Made by a program: the position numbers and the translations under genes. Below are positions 24,163 through 33,677 of a stretch of 64,000 bases of DNA, piece by piece. The DNA is from Bosea vaviloviae (GTDB lineage Bacteria > Pseudomonadota > Alphaproteobacteria > Rhizobiales > Beijerinckiaceae), in the NCBI RefSeq assembly GCF_001741865.1, contig NZ_CP017147.1, positions 3,587,001 to 3,651,000 of the forward strand, written 5' to 3'. The notes under the pieces are model-generated. The model was not told where the DNA came from. It saw only the letters and a program-made list of their open reading frames with translations, and made no database searches. The number at the start of each line of letters is the position of its first letter. Within the stretch, counting starts at the first letter, position 1.

Positions 24163-27100
24163 TGGCGCGGCTCCTGACCCTTCCGCGCCTGGCGCTCTCG
24201 GCTTTCGTGCTGCTGGCGGGGCTGCTCGCCTCGGCTCATTTCGGCGGCTTCGCCCAGAATGCCCAGAGCGATCGCGGCGTCGTCGCCGATCTGATCTCGC
24301 GGGCGCTGTCGAGCGACACCAGCCAGGTCTCGATCGGCGCGGTCGACGGCGCGCTCTCCTCCGACGTCACGATCCGCGACATCGTGCTGTCTGATCGCGA
24401 CGGTCCCTGGCTTCGGCTCGACCGCGCCCGGTTGATCTGGACCCGCTCGGCGCTGCTGCTGCGACGGCTCGAGGTCAACCGGCTCGAGATCGGCAGGCTC
24501 GAAATCTTGCGCAAGCCCGTGCCGCAGCCGGGAGCGGCGCCCGCCAACGACCAGCCGATTCTGCCGGAGCTGCCGCTCAAGGTCATCGTCACCGCGTTCC
24601 AGCTCGGCGAACTCTCGCTCGGTGAGCCGGTCCTCGGCACGGCCGCGCGCCTTGGCGCAACCGGCTCGGCGACGCTGGGCGCGCCGGCTGAGGGGCTCGA
24701 TCTCAGGCTCGAGGCGCGCCGGCTCGATCGGGCTGGCGTGTTCACCGTGCGGCTCGGCTTCATCCCACAATCGACCCGGCTTCAGCTCGCGGTGAAGATC
24801 GACGAGCCCGAGGGCGGACTGATCGCCCATGTCGCCGGTTTGCCGGGCCAGCCGCCGGTCAAGCTCGACCTCAATGGCGACGGCCCGCTCGACGCCTTCA
24901 GGTCCAACCTGGTTTTCACCGCCGGCGAGACCATCGGCGCCCAGGGCTCGGCCAATCTGTCCCGCGTCGGTGCGGGACGCGATCTGGCGCTGGCGCTCGA
25001 TGCGCGCATCGAAGGGCTGATGCCGGCCCCCGCCGCGCCGGTCTTCGCCGGCTCGACGCGGCTCGATGGTGCGGTCGGTTTCAGCGACGATGGCGGCGTC
25101 GACATCCGCAATCTGGCGCTGGTCTCGGCGCTCGCCCGGCTCGACGTGCTCGGACGCTACGCTCCCGACAAGACGCTCGATCTGCGCCTCACGGCGACCG
25201 CGCGCCCCAATCTCGAAGGCCGCACCGTCGCCTCGGGCGCCGAGATCGCCAAGCTCGCTTTCGAGGCGACGGTCAAAGGCCCGGTCGCGGGCCCGCGCAT
25301 CGTCGCGACATTGGAAGCTGAGGACGCCAAGCTCCCGACCGGCACGCTCGGCAAGCTCGCCGCCCGCTTCACCGCGACGCCGACCGGGACGATCGGCGAG
25401 GCGGGGACCAAGGTCGCGCTGGTCTCCGATGGCGAGGCGACGGGCGTTGCGCTGAGCGATCCGAAGCTGGCGCGCATCGTCGGCGAGCGCGTCGTTTTCA
25501 GCTTGCGCGGCACCGGCAATGACGACGCGACCGCCGATTTCGAGACATTGCGGCTGGCCATGTCGGGCGTCGACGTCGATTACAAGGGCAAGCTCGGTCA
25601 GGCCCGCATGCTCGGCCAGGCGAAGCTGCTCCTGCCCGATTTGTCGCGCCTGAGCGGGTTTGCCGGGCGGGCATTGGCGGGCCGCGCCGATGTCACGGCA
25701 GATCTCGACGCGACGCCGCGCACACATACTTATGGCGTGGTGCTGAATGGCCGCGCCGACCGGCTCGCCACTGGCGACGCCGTGCTCGACCGCCTGCTGG
25801 CCGGCAATCTGGCGCTCGCCGGCCAGATCAAGGCGCTCGCCTCCGATGTTACGGTTACGGGCCTGCGCCTCACCGGGCAACATGCGGCCCTGACCGCCGA
25901 TGGCGGGGTCGGGCACGAGCGCTCGGATCTGCGCATCGCCCTGGCGCTGCCCGATCTGAAGCGCGCTGATCCGCGCCTGTCCGGGCGCGGCGAGGCGACC
26001 GCGCAACTGACCGGCCCGCTCGATAAGCTCGACGCCACGGCCCGCCTCGCCGTCACCAACGCCACCGCGCTCGCCCGGCCGATTCCGCGCCTGGCGATCG
26101 ATGCCACGATCCGCGATCTGCAAGGCGCGCTCGACACGACGCTCGCGCTCGATGGCGAGGTCGACAACAAGCCCGCAACCGGTCGCGTCCGGCTCGCGCG
26201 CGGCCCCGATGATGGCTGGAACCTCTCGAGCCTGGATCTCGGCATCGGCTCGGTCAGGCTGAACGGCGCGCTGACGCTCGATCCCGCCAGCCGCGCCGCC
26301 GGCCGGTTGACGCTCGCCGCGCGCAATCTCGACGATCTCTCGGCGCTGGCGCTGACCAAGCTCGGCGGTCAGCTTAACGCCGATATCACGCTGGCGGTGG
26401 TCGAGGGCCGGCAGAATCTCGATCTGACCGCGCGGGCTGCGAAACTCGCCGGCCCTTCGCTCGCGATCGACAAGCTCGATGTCACAGCTGCCGCCCGCGA
26501 CGTTTTCGGCAAACCGCAGCTCGATGCCGCGCTCGCGATCGACAGGGCGGTCCTGGCCGGCGAGCCGGTGAGCTCGATCCGCTTCGATTCGAAGGGGGCG
26601 CCCGAGGCCAGCGCCTTCACCCTGAGCGCGGCTGCACGCGGCTTCGCCTTGAATGGAGCGGGCCGGCTCGTCCCGGCCGACCCGCTGCGGTTGGAACTGG
26701 CCTCCTTCGAGGCGCGCCGCGACGGGCGGCGCATCGCGCTCAGCCAGCCGGCCAGGCTGAGCTTCCCAACCGGGGGCGTCGAGATCGCCGATCTGGCGCT
26801 GGCGATCGATCGCGGGCGCCTGACGCTCGACGGCCGCGCCGGCGAGACGCTCGATCTGCGGCTGACCGCCCGCGACGTGCCGCTTTCGGCCGCGCGCATC
26901 GCTGCTCCCAATCTGGATTTGGCGGGAACGCTCAATGCCGAGGCGCAGGTGAAAGGCCGGCCGGATGCGCTGACCGGTCCCTGGCAGTTGCGCGTCGCGG
27001 GACTGGCGACGCCGGAAACCCGCAGCGCCGGCCTGCCGCCGATCGCGATCGACGGCAATGGCCAGCTCGTTGGCAATCGCACCAGCGTCAATGCGACGCT

Positions 27101-28478
27101 GAATGCCGGGAAGCTCGCGAATCTGAGCCTGCGCGGTTCCGCGCCGCTCGGTGCTGCCGGTGCACTCGATCTCACGGCGCAGGGCACGGTCGACGCCGCG
27201 CTCGCCAATCCGATGATCGCGGCTCAGGGCCAGCGGCTGACCGGGGCGATGGCGCTCGACATGCGGGCAGTGGGGACGGCCGCCGCCCCGCGTCTCAGCG
27301 GCACGGCGAGCTTCGCCAGGGGCAGCTTCACCGACGCCTTGCAGGGCATGCGCCTGACCGGGATCGAGGCGCGCATCGCGGCGACCGGCGAGAACCTGAC
27401 GATCGAGCGCGCCGTCGCCGCCACCGCCAATGGCGGCACGCTCTCGGCCAGCGGGCAGGTCAGGCTCGATCCGGCGGCCGGCTTTCCGGGCCAATTGCGC
27501 ATCCAGGGCCAGCGCGCCCAGCTCGTCGCCAACGGCATCGTCACGGCCGTCGCCGATCTCGGCCTCGATATCGCCGGGCCGCTGGCGCAGCGCCCGCGCA
27601 TCGGTGGGCGGGTCGATGTCGTCTCGCTCGATGTCGCGGTGCCGGATCGTTTGCCGGCCTCGCTGCGGCCGGTGGACGGCATCAAGCACATCAAGGCGAC
27701 GGGCACCGCGGCCGCGCGTCTCGCCGCAGCTCGCAAGGCCAAACCGGTCGGGAAGGGCAGGGGCCGGCCGGCGCCCGCTTTTGACGCTGCGCTGGCGCTG
27801 GTGGTCTCCGCGCCGAATCGCGTCTTCATCCGGGGGCGCGGCATCGATGCCGAACTCGGCGGAGAGATGCGCGTCGGTGGCTCGCTGGCTGCTCCCGCGC
27901 TCGATGGCGGCTTCGATCTCAGGCGCGGCCGCCTCAGCGTGCTGAGTCAGCGCCTCGATTTCAGCCGTGGCCGCTTGAGCTTCACTGGCGGCACGATTCC
28001 CGAGCTCGATTTCGTCGCCGAGACGCGCGCATCGGACGTCACGGCCAGGATCCTGATCACGGGCCCGGCCGACCAGCCGGCCTTCGCCTTCACCTCGCAG
28101 CCCGAGCTGCCGCAGGACGAGGTGCTGTCGCGCATCCTGTTCGCCCGCGCCTCGGGCTCGCTCTCGGCCTTCCAGGCACTGCAACTCGCGCAGACGGCTG
28201 CCCAGTTCGCTGGCGGCGGCGGCGACGATTCCTTCGAGCGGCTGCGCAAATCGCTCGGCGTCGACAATCTCGACATCCAGGTCGGGGCGGGCGGGCCGAC
28301 GATCGGCGCCTCCCGCTATATCGGCAACAACGTCTCGATCGGCGTGAAGGCCGGCGCCAAGCCCGAAGATAGCGGCGTTTCGATCGGGATCGACGTCACC
28401 CGCCGCCTCAAGGTCCAGGCCGAGACCAGGGCCGACGGCTCTGCTGCGGTCGGCGTTGGGGCGGAGTGGGAATACTGA
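24162..28478 (+). CDS. tamB: Translocation and assembly module protein TamB
   Basis: 1438 residues. One N-terminal membrane anchor (LALSAFVLLAGLLASAHFGG) is followed by a very long beta-rich periplasmic body, consistent with the beta-taco groove of AsmA-like bridge proteins. The C-terminal DUF490/TamB domain is clear: RRGRLSVLSQRLDFSRGRLS, then FTGGTIPELDFVAETRASDV, LPQDEVLSRILFARASGSLS and VTRRLKVQAETRADGSAAVG. Spans the periplasm to the TamA barrel. Coupled to tamA. An antisense frame of 1486 codons runs across it and is a composition artefact. Confidence 0.94.
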   Translation: MARLLTLPRLALSAFVLLAGLLASAHFGGFAQNAQSDRGVVADLISRALSSDTSQVSIGAVDGALSSDVTIRDIVLSDRDGPWLRLDRARLIWTRSALLLRRLEVNRLEIGRLEILRKPVPQPGAAPANDQPILPELPLKVIVTAFQLGELSLGEPVLGTAARLGATGSATLGAPAEGLDLRLEARRLDRAGVFTVRLGFIPQSTRLQLAVKIDEPEGGLIAHVAGLPGQPPVKLDLNGDGPLDAFRSNLVFTAGETIGAQGSANLSRVGAGRDLALALDARIEGLMPAPAAPVFAGSTRLDGAVGFSDDGGVDIRNLALVSALARLDVLGRYAPDKTLDLRLTATARPNLEGRTVASGAEIAKLAFEATVKGPVAGPRIVATLEAEDAKLPTGTLGKLAARFTATPTGTIGEAGTKVALVSDGEATGVALSDPKLARIVGERVVFSLRGTGNDDATADFETLRLAMSGVDVDYKGKLGQARMLGQAKLLLPDLSRLSGFAGRALAGRADVTADLDATPRTHTYGVVLNGRADRLATGDAVLDRLLAGNLALAGQIKALASDVTVTGLRLTGQHAALTADGGVGHERSDLRIALALPDLKRADPRLSGRGEATAQLTGPLDKLDATARLAVTNATALARPIPRLAIDATIRDLQGALDTTLALDGEVDNKPATGRVRLARGPDDGWNLSSLDLGIGSVRLNGALTLDPASRAAGRLTLAARNLDDLSALALTKLGGQLNADITLAVVEGRQNLDLTARAAKLAGPSLAIDKLDVTAAARDVFGKPQLDAALAIDRAVLAGEPVSSIRFDSKGAPEASAFTLSAAARGFALNGAGRLVPADPLRLELASFEARRDGRRIALSQPARLSFPTGGVEIADLALAIDRGRLTLDGRAGETLDLRLTARDVPLSAARIAAPNLDLAGTLNAEAQVKGRPDALTGPWQLRVAGLATPETRSAGLPPIAIDGNGQLVGNRTSVNATLNAGKLANLSLRGSAPLGAAGALDLTAQGTVDAALANPMIAAQGQRLTGAMALDMRAVGTAAAPRLSGTASFARGSFTDALQGMRLTGIEARIAATGENLTIERAVAATANGGTLSASGQVRLDPAAGFPGQLRIQGQRAQLVANGIVTAVADLGLDIAGPLAQRPRIGGRVDVVSLDVAVPDRLPASLRPVDGIKHIKATGTAAARLAAARKAKPVGKGRGRPAPAFDAALALVVSAPNRVFIRGRGIDAELGGEMRVGGSLAAPALDGGFDLRRGRLSVLSQRLDFSRGRLSFTGGTIPELDFVAETRASDVTARILITGPADQPAFAFTSQPELPQDEVLSRILFARASGSLSAFQALQLAQTAAQFAGGGGDDSFERLRKSLGVDNLDIQVGAGGPTIGASRYIGNNVSIGVKAGAKPEDSGVSIGIDVTRRLKVQAETRADGSAAVGVGAEWEY

Positions 28479-28512
28479 GCGCCCTTGGGTGCCGTCATGG
28501 TCGACGTAAAGG

Positions 28513-28565
28513 GCGCGGGGAACCCTTCTCCCGGATGGGAGAAGGGCAGGGATGAGGGTGTGCCG
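28513..28565. repeat. 53-bp hairpin repeat, type C, left copy at DUF559
   Basis: Contains CCCTTCTCCC-GGAT-GGGAGAAGGG, a perfect 10-bp stem with a 4-nt loop, inside a conserved flank that starts GCGCGGGGAA and ends TGAGGGTGTGCCG. The copy at 29024-29076 is its reverse complement except for 3 of 53 positions. Confidence 0.92.
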
Positions 28566-28603
28566 TTGATTGTTGGAACGCCAACGGTCCACCATCTGCC
28601 ACG

Positions 28604-28939
28604 ATGACGACCGAACAACGCCGCTTCGCCAGACGCCTGCGCGCGCAGGCGACCGAGCCCGAGGACATCGTCTGGGGCTTGCTGCGCAACCGCCGTCTCG
28701 ATGGTCTCAAGTTCCGCCGGCAGGTGCCGCTGCTCGGCTACACCGTGGATTTCCTCTGCGTGGAGCGCAGGCTGATCGTCGAGATCGATGGCCGGCAGCA
28801 TAATTGGGAACGCGACTACGATACGACCCGCACGCAGGAGATTGAGCGCCATGGCTGCACCCTGCTGCGTTTCAGCAATGCGCAGGTTCGCGATGACCGC
28901 GACGCAGTCGTGGCGGCCATCCGTCAGGCTGTGGGCTGA
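28604..28939 (+). CDS. DUF559 protein (Vsr-like PD-(D/E)XK nuclease fold)
   Basis: 111 residues: MTTEQRRFARRLRAQATEPE, then DIVWGLLRNRRLDGLKFRRQ, VPLLGYTVDFLCVERRLIVE and IDGRQHNWERDYDTTRTQEI. The E-x-LW-LR order and the D-F...VEIDG-x-QH block are the DUF559 catalytic elements (Asp in VDF, E-x-D in VEID). Probably a DNA endonuclease of the very-short-patch type. It stands between two inverted type C repeats with nothing else inside, suggesting the gene and repeats move or act together. Confidence 0.88.
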   Translation: MTTEQRRFARRLRAQATEPEDIVWGLLRNRRLDGLKFRRQVPLLGYTVDFLCVERRLIVEIDGRQHNWERDYDTTRTQEIERHGCTLLRFSNAQVRDDRDAVVAAIRQAVG

Positions 28940-29515
28940 CCGGAGAGCTCCATTCTCCTCCCTGATGGGGGGCACGCGGCCAAACCAAAAGGCGCTGCGG
29001 CGCAGTCTCGCCCTCGTGATCTGCGGCACACCCTCACCCCTGCCCCTCTCCCATCCGGGAGAGGGGTTCCCCGCGCCTGCTGGACTTCGGGAGAAGGGAG
29101 AATCGCGCCGGGCCGGCGACCGGGAATCACCGCCAGCCCTCCCCGAATGGCCTCGCCGCCACCGGGAATGCGATTCTACCCGCGGAGACCGCTCGAAAGG
29201 CCCATCCGGGCGAGCGCGGTTAAGAGCTGGTAAATTTCGGCCCTCAAAGCGTGGCGCTCCTGCAACACCGGGTTCCAAAGCACCCCCCCGGACCTCTCGG
29301 CGGCGTGATCGAGGTTGATCGGCAATCCGGCATTCGTATGGTGAACCTGCGTCGGGACATTCCCGGTCGCTGTTTTTCGTCTTCGCCTCTGAATGGTTCA
29401 GGGACGCGGGCGAAAGGCCGGGAATAGGTAAGCTGGCGGTTTGGTCTCCTGGGGCCTGCTGCCGAGAAAGCGAACCGAAGCCCGAGGGTCTCGAAACTCA
29501 TTTTGGAGGTTACCA
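28940..29515. other. Intergenic region: repeat and porin upstream region
   Basis: The type C repeat lies at 29024-29076. The remaining 440 nt leads to the porin and should hold its promoter and leader. A strong ribosome site TTTTGGAGGT lies just before the porin ATG. Open frames on either strand here (for example minus 29244-29516) have no recognisable domain. Confidence 0.6.
29024..29076. repeat. 53-bp hairpin repeat, type C, right copy at DUF559
   Basis: CCCCTCTCCC-ATCC-GGGAGAGGGG is a perfect 10-bp stem. Reverse complement of the left copy at 50 of 53 positions. Two of the three differences form one compensating pair in the stem (T-A in the left copy, C-G here). Confidence 0.92.
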
Positions 29516-30895
29516 ATGAAGCTCGTTAAGAGCCTCCTCCTCGGTTCTGCCGCCGGTATCGCCGCGGTTGCCGGGGCTCAGGCCGCCGATCTTCCCTCGC
29601 GGAAGGCCGCTCCGGTCGAATACGTTCGTGTCTGCTCCACCTACGGCGCGGGCTTCTTCTACATCCCGGGCACGGAAACCTGCCTGCGCGTTGGTGGTCG
29701 TGTTCGCGCTGAATACAGCGTTGGCGAGCGCTTCAACCGCGGCCAGGACGGCTACGGCTTCCGCGCTCGTGGTCGTCTGAACATCGACGCCCGCACCGCG
29801 ACCGCCTATGGCACGCTGCGCACCTTCGTTCGCTTCGAGATGACCAACTCGAACGGCGTCTACGGCCAGTCCTTCAACGGCAACGGCGTCTGGGCCGGCG
29901 CTGCTCGTGGCGGCGTTTCTGGTGTGCCCGGTACCGGCAACGGCCAGGCGAGCTACAGCCTCGACAAGGCCTTCATCCAGTTCGGCCCGATCACCGCTGG
30001 TCGCGCTCAGTCGTTCTTCGACTTCTACGCTGACGACCTGAACTACGGCGTCATCCGTGGTTCGGACCAGGCTCTGAACCTGTTGGCCTACACCGCGACC
30101 TTCGGTGGCGGCATCTCGGCGACGGTGTCGCTGGAAGATCGCTCGGAGCGTGAGCAGGTCGGTGGCATCACCACCAACATCGCTGGCGTTTCCACTGCGA
30201 CCCTCGGCGGCCAGACCATCCCGGACGTTGTTGGTAACATCAACATCACCCAGGGCTGGGGTTCGGCTCAGCTGTCGGGCGCGCTGCTTCAGCGTGGCAC
30301 GACTGGCCCGATCGGCACCACCGGCATCGGCACGGGCACCAACCTGTCGAACGACGACCAGTACGGCTTCGCCGTTCAGGGCGGCGTCAAGATCAACCTG
30401 CCGATGCTCGCCGCTGGCGACTATCTCTGGTTGCAGGCTGCTTACGCTGAGGGTGGCCTGTCCTACCTCGGCTACGGCGGCGCTGGCACCGGTTCGACCT
30501 GGGGCGGCTCCAGCCGCGCTGGCCGTCTCAACGTCAACAACTCCGACGTTGTTCTCGACGCCATCGGCAAGGCTCACCTGACCAAGGGCTACGCCCTGAC
30601 CGCAGGTCTGCTGCACTACTGGACCCCCACGATCCGCCAGGGTCTCTATGGTTCGTACTCCAAGCTGGACTACAGCGCGGCTGTTTCGACCCTCGACCCG
30701 AGCGAAATCCGCGTCGGCACCAACCTGATCTGGTCGCCGGTCGCCGGCCTCGACATCGGTGTGGAAGTCCTCTACGCCCGCGTCGAAACCCGCCGCAGCG
30801 TGACTGCCTTCACCGCCGACCAGAATATTGTTGGCCGCGCGATCAAGTCCGACGACACCTTCCAGGGTCGTCTGCGCATCCAGCGCGATTTCTGA
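29516..30895 (+). CDS. Rhizobial-type outer-membrane porin
   Basis: 459 residues from ATG 29516. The frame opens 75 nt earlier, but GGAGGTTACCA and the signal peptide MKLVKSLLLGSAAGIAAVAG-AQA fix the start. The mature N-terminus ADLPSRKAAPVEYVRVCSTY and then YIPGTETCLRVGGRVRAEY are the porin family signature with the Cys pair. The C-terminal strand ends in Phe (LRIQRDF). General diffusion channel, probably abundant: codon use is strongly biased, with many GGC, CGT and GCT codons, unlike neighbouring genes. A strong terminator follows. Confidence 0.95.
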   Translation: MKLVKSLLLGSAAGIAAVAGAQAADLPSRKAAPVEYVRVCSTYGAGFFYIPGTETCLRVGGRVRAEYSVGERFNRGQDGYGFRARGRLNIDARTATAYGTLRTFVRFEMTNSNGVYGQSFNGNGVWAGAARGGVSGVPGTGNGQASYSLDKAFIQFGPITAGRAQSFFDFYADDLNYGVIRGSDQALNLLAYTATFGGGISATVSLEDRSEREQVGGITTNIAGVSTATLGGQTIPDVVGNINITQGWGSAQLSGALLQRGTTGPIGTTGIGTGTNLSNDDQYGFAVQGGVKINLPMLAAGDYLWLQAAYAEGGLSYLGYGGAGTGSTWGGSSRAGRLNVNNSDVVLDAIGKAHLTKGYALTAGLLHYWTPTIRQGLYGSYSKLDYSAAVSTLDPSEIRVGTNLIWSPVAGLDIGVEVLYARVETRRSVTAFTADQNIVGRAIKSDDTFQGRLRIQRDF

Positions 30896-30917
30896 TCGGT
30901 TTTCCGATTGGATCGAG

Positions 30918-30946
30918 AAGCCCCGGGGAAACCCGGGGCTTTTTTA
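30918..30946 (+). terminator. Rho-independent terminator after the porin
   Basis: AAGCCCCGGG-GAAA-CCCGGGGCTT followed by TTTT. A perfect GC-rich stem and T-run 23 nt after the porin stop. Confidence 0.93.
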
Positions 30947-31057
30947 TTGGCTGGAGCAGGATGAAACGTGGGAACCGGTTTCTCGCATCCTGGCGAGGGC
31001 GCGCCGCTCCGAACCGGGTCGGCCATGCGCGGGGAGGGGTTGGCCTCTGCGCCTTGC

Positions 31058-31137
31058 CGTCATTGCGAGCGCAGCGAAGCAATCTAGGAGGGCTCGCTCT
31101 ACGTCCTCTGGATTGCTTCGCTTCGCTCGCAATGACG
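31058..31137. repeat. Palindromic intergenic repeat, type B copy 3
   Basis: CGTCATTGCGAGCGCAGCGA on the left and GCTTCGCTCGCAATGACG on the right, with AGCAATCTAGGAGG and CCTCTGGATTGCT inside. Imperfect long hairpin of the same family as the copy at 20349. Confidence 0.88.
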
Positions 31138-31302
31138 AGGGAGCAGTGTCGCATTCGGACGATGCCACCCGGATGCGACGTGATCTAAGGCGGCTTAGGG
31201 CGACGCGCTTGACAGAACTTCACGATCCGGCCTGACTTGGGGCAAGATCTATCGTGCGCAATCGAAGCGTGTGGGGCCGGGCTGGCTGCGGGGATTTCGG
31301 GA

Positions 31303-33669
31303 ATGGGGCAACCGCTGCGTTGGCTTTGGGGTTTGGCGCCGCTCGCCTTGCTCTGGGGCATGGGCAACCTCGCTCTCGACGATGCCATTCAGCGCGATGT
31401 CGGCAACCGCGCGATGCTGGCCGCAAGTTCGGCGGCGGGGCAGGCGCCCGGGGCGCGGCCGGTCGTGGCGCAAGTCGTCGGCCGCGATGTCTCGATCGGC
31501 GGCGAGGCGCTCTCTGCTGATGGCGCGGCCAAGGCCATGGCGCAGCTTCGTTCGGAATTCGGCGTGCGCCGCGCGCTCGGCGGCTTGTCACAGGCCGTGG
31601 CGCAGCGGCCCTATAGCTGGTCTGCGACGCGCCGGGGCGGCGTGGTCACGCTCAGCGGCTCCGTGCCCGATGAAGCCGCGGCCACGGCCAATGTCGCAGC
31701 GGCCGGCGCCGCTTTGCCCGGTCTGCGGATCGAGGATCGTCAAAGCCTCGCCTTCGGTGCTCCCTCAGGCTTTGCCGACATGACCAAGGCCGTGCTCGCG
31801 GAGTTGCCGAAGCTGTCTTCCGGCAAGGTCGCGCTGGATGACGGCCGCTTCTGCATTGAGGGCAGCGCCAATACGCCTGACGCCTTCCTGGCCCTGAAGA
31901 GCGCTTTGCCCAATCTGGCGAAAGGCGGCTTCCAGCCCGTCGATTGTGCGCTCGAGCCGCCGCTGGTCGCGCCCTATCGCTGGAGCGCGGACCGCGCGGC
32001 CGATGGTGCTGTGACGGTCACCGGTTTTTATCCGTCCGAGGATGTCCGGCGTCAGCTCCAGGCGCTGTTGCGCCGCAGCTTTCCCGAGCCGACGCCGCTC
32101 AACGACCTGACCAAGCCGGCCCTCGGCGCGCCCGCTGCCTTTCTCGCCAAGGTGACGCGCGCGATCGGCGATCTCGCCCGCCTGCGCAGCGGAAAGGCCG
32201 AACTCGTTGGAGACGCTTATGAATTGACCGGTGTTGGCCCCGATAGTTTCGAAGCCTGCCAGGCCTTGCGGCTGCTCGTCGCCCAGCTTGATGGGCCCGA
32301 TTCCGTCGCCAAGGCGACGATCGCCTGCCCACCCGCACCGCCGCCTGCGCCGCTTCCGGTCCCGGCGCTTCCCGTTCCGGCCGAGTCCACACTGACGCCT
32401 GGGGCGACAAGCTCGCCGCTGGCCTCGACAGCCGGCGCTGTCCAAGGATCGGCCCAAGGGACGGCCCAAGAGACGGCCCAAGAGACGGCACAAGGATCGG
32501 CTCAGCCTGCGACCGTTGCGCCTCCCGTACTGGCTCCGGCTCCCGTCATATTACGTTGGCAGGCTGAGAAGACCGAGCAAGGCCTGGTCGTCGCCGGCCT
32601 GGTGCGCGATGAGGCCGCTCGCGCGGCCTTGCGCGCCGCTTCCGGTCTGGCGAATGCGGGCCCGCTCGATGACCGCACGACAGTGGAGCCCAATCTCGTG
32701 GCAACGCCGGACTACGCTTCCGCGACGCGCTTCGCCTTCGAGCTTCTGGGCAGCATGACGCGCGGCACGGTCTCGCTCGATCGTTCGGAGCTCGCTTTGT
32801 CCGGCGAGGTCGCGGATGAGGCGGGCTTGCGCGCCCTGGAGGCGGCGCTGGCCCAGCGACCGATTCCTGCCGGCCTCAGCCTCAAGGCCGGGACCGCTGG
32901 TGGCGCCTTCGCGGTCAGGCCCTATGGGCTGCGGCTCGCCGTCGATAAATCCGGCGTCTCGATGACGGGATATCTGCCTGACGCGCGCTCCCGCGAGGAT
33001 CTGCTGGCGCTGGTCGAGGCATCGTCGCTGCGCGGCAAGGTCAGCGACTCGACCACGCTCCTGCCGGGCGCGCCCACGGGCTTCACTGCGGCGGCGTATG
33101 TCGCGCTGGTCAACCTGCTGCGGCTCGATCTCGGCTCGGCCAGCCTCAGCGAAGACGGTGCCGTCATCCAGGGTTTGACTTGCCGTGACCTGATCAAGAG
33201 CGAGGTCGAGACCAGCGCGGCCACCGCGCCGGGGCCTCTCAAGGTTTCCGCCTCCGTCGGCTTGCGCCAGACCGGTTGCCTCATCGACCCGCCCAACACT
33301 TGCCAGAACGAGTTGGACGCCTTGACCAAGCGCAACACCGTGCTGTTCGGGCAAGGCACCGCCGTGGTCCCGCTCGACCCCACGACCGAACGGGTCGTCA
33401 ATGAGGCCTTCGCCATCCTGAAACAGTGCCCGGCCTCGCGCATCATCATCGAGGGGCACGCCAATCGCGACGGCGAGTGGCGCGGCTTCAACAATCTCGA
33501 GCTGTCCGAGCGCCGGGCCTTGCGCGTGCGCGACGAGCTCGTCCGGCGCGGCATCGACCCGGCTCAACTGACTGTTGCCGGCTTCGGCACGGACAGACCG
33601 CTGGTGCCTCACGGCGTCCCCGATGCGCGGGTGATGAACCGGCGCGTTCAGTTCACGGTCGCGAAATAG
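31303..33669 (+). CDS. Large OmpA-family protein with BON-like repeats
   Basis: 788 residues from ATG 31303 (MGQPLRWLWGLAPLALLWGM); an in-frame start 66 nt earlier is possible. One membrane segment is followed by several BON-like units of about 130 residues, each with a Y-x-W-x-A-x-R/D-...-V-x-x-G opening (PYSWSATRRGGVVTLSGSVP; PYRWSADRAADGAVTVTGFY; ILRWQAEKTEQGLVVAGLVR). A Pro/Ala/Gln-rich linker at about 365-430 contains repeated TAQE/GSAQ units. The end (about 670-788) is an OmpA peptidoglycan-binding domain (IIIEGHANRDGEW, NLELSERRALRVRDELVRRG). It would be anchored in the inner membrane and bind the wall. The next gene encodes a membrane helix-hairpin-helix protein on the same strand. 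Confidence 0.85.
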   Translation: MGQPLRWLWGLAPLALLWGMGNLALDDAIQRDVGNRAMLAASSAAGQAPGARPVVAQVVGRDVSIGGEALSADGAAKAMAQLRSEFGVRRALGGLSQAVAQRPYSWSATRRGGVVTLSGSVPDEAAATANVAAAGAALPGLRIEDRQSLAFGAPSGFADMTKAVLAELPKLSSGKVALDDGRFCIEGSANTPDAFLALKSALPNLAKGGFQPVDCALEPPLVAPYRWSADRAADGAVTVTGFYPSEDVRRQLQALLRRSFPEPTPLNDLTKPALGAPAAFLAKVTRAIGDLARLRSGKAELVGDAYELTGVGPDSFEACQALRLLVAQLDGPDSVAKATIACPPAPPPAPLPVPALPVPAESTLTPGATSSPLASTAGAVQGSAQGTAQETAQETAQGSAQPATVAPPVLAPAPVILRWQAEKTEQGLVVAGLVRDEAARAALRAASGLANAGPLDDRTTVEPNLVATPDYASATRFAFELLGSMTRGTVSLDRSELALSGEVADEAGLRALEAALAQRPIPAGLSLKAGTAGGAFAVRPYGLRLAVDKSGVSMTGYLPDARSREDLLALVEASSLRGKVSDSTTLLPGAPTGFTAAAYVALVNLLRLDLGSASLSEDGAVIQGLTCRDLIKSEVETSAATAPGPLKVSASVGLRQTGCLIDPPNTCQNELDALTKRNTVLFGQGTAVVPLDPTTERVVNEAFAILKQCPASRIIIEGHANRDGEWRGFNNLELSERRALRVRDELVRRGIDPAQLTVAGFGTDRPLVPHGVPDARVMNRRVQFTVAK

Positions 33670-33677
33670 AGGCTGTT

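Larger units (their letters stand above)
30896..31302. other. Intergenic region between the porin and the OmpA-type gene
   Basis: Holds the porin terminator, a degraded type A fragment around 30953-30998 (GGAGCAGGATGAAACGTGGG, then AACCGGTTTCTCGCATCCTG) and the type B repeat at 31058-31137. No gene seen. Confidence 0.6.

Noticed and set aside
24135..28595. A 1486-codon open frame on the minus strand across tamB.
   Set aside because: Arg/Ala/Gly/Gln-rich, no domain, lies wholly opposite a convincing TamB; typical antisense shadow of GC-biased codons.
28316..29278. A 320-codon minus-strand frame spanning the DUF559 locus.
   Set aside because: It translates the repeats and the antisense of DUF559 (stretches such as GWERGRGEGV come from the type C repeat).
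29510..30616. A 368-codon minus-strand frame across the porin.
   Set aside because: Opposite a clear porin with signal peptide, ribosome site and terminator; no domain in the antisense.
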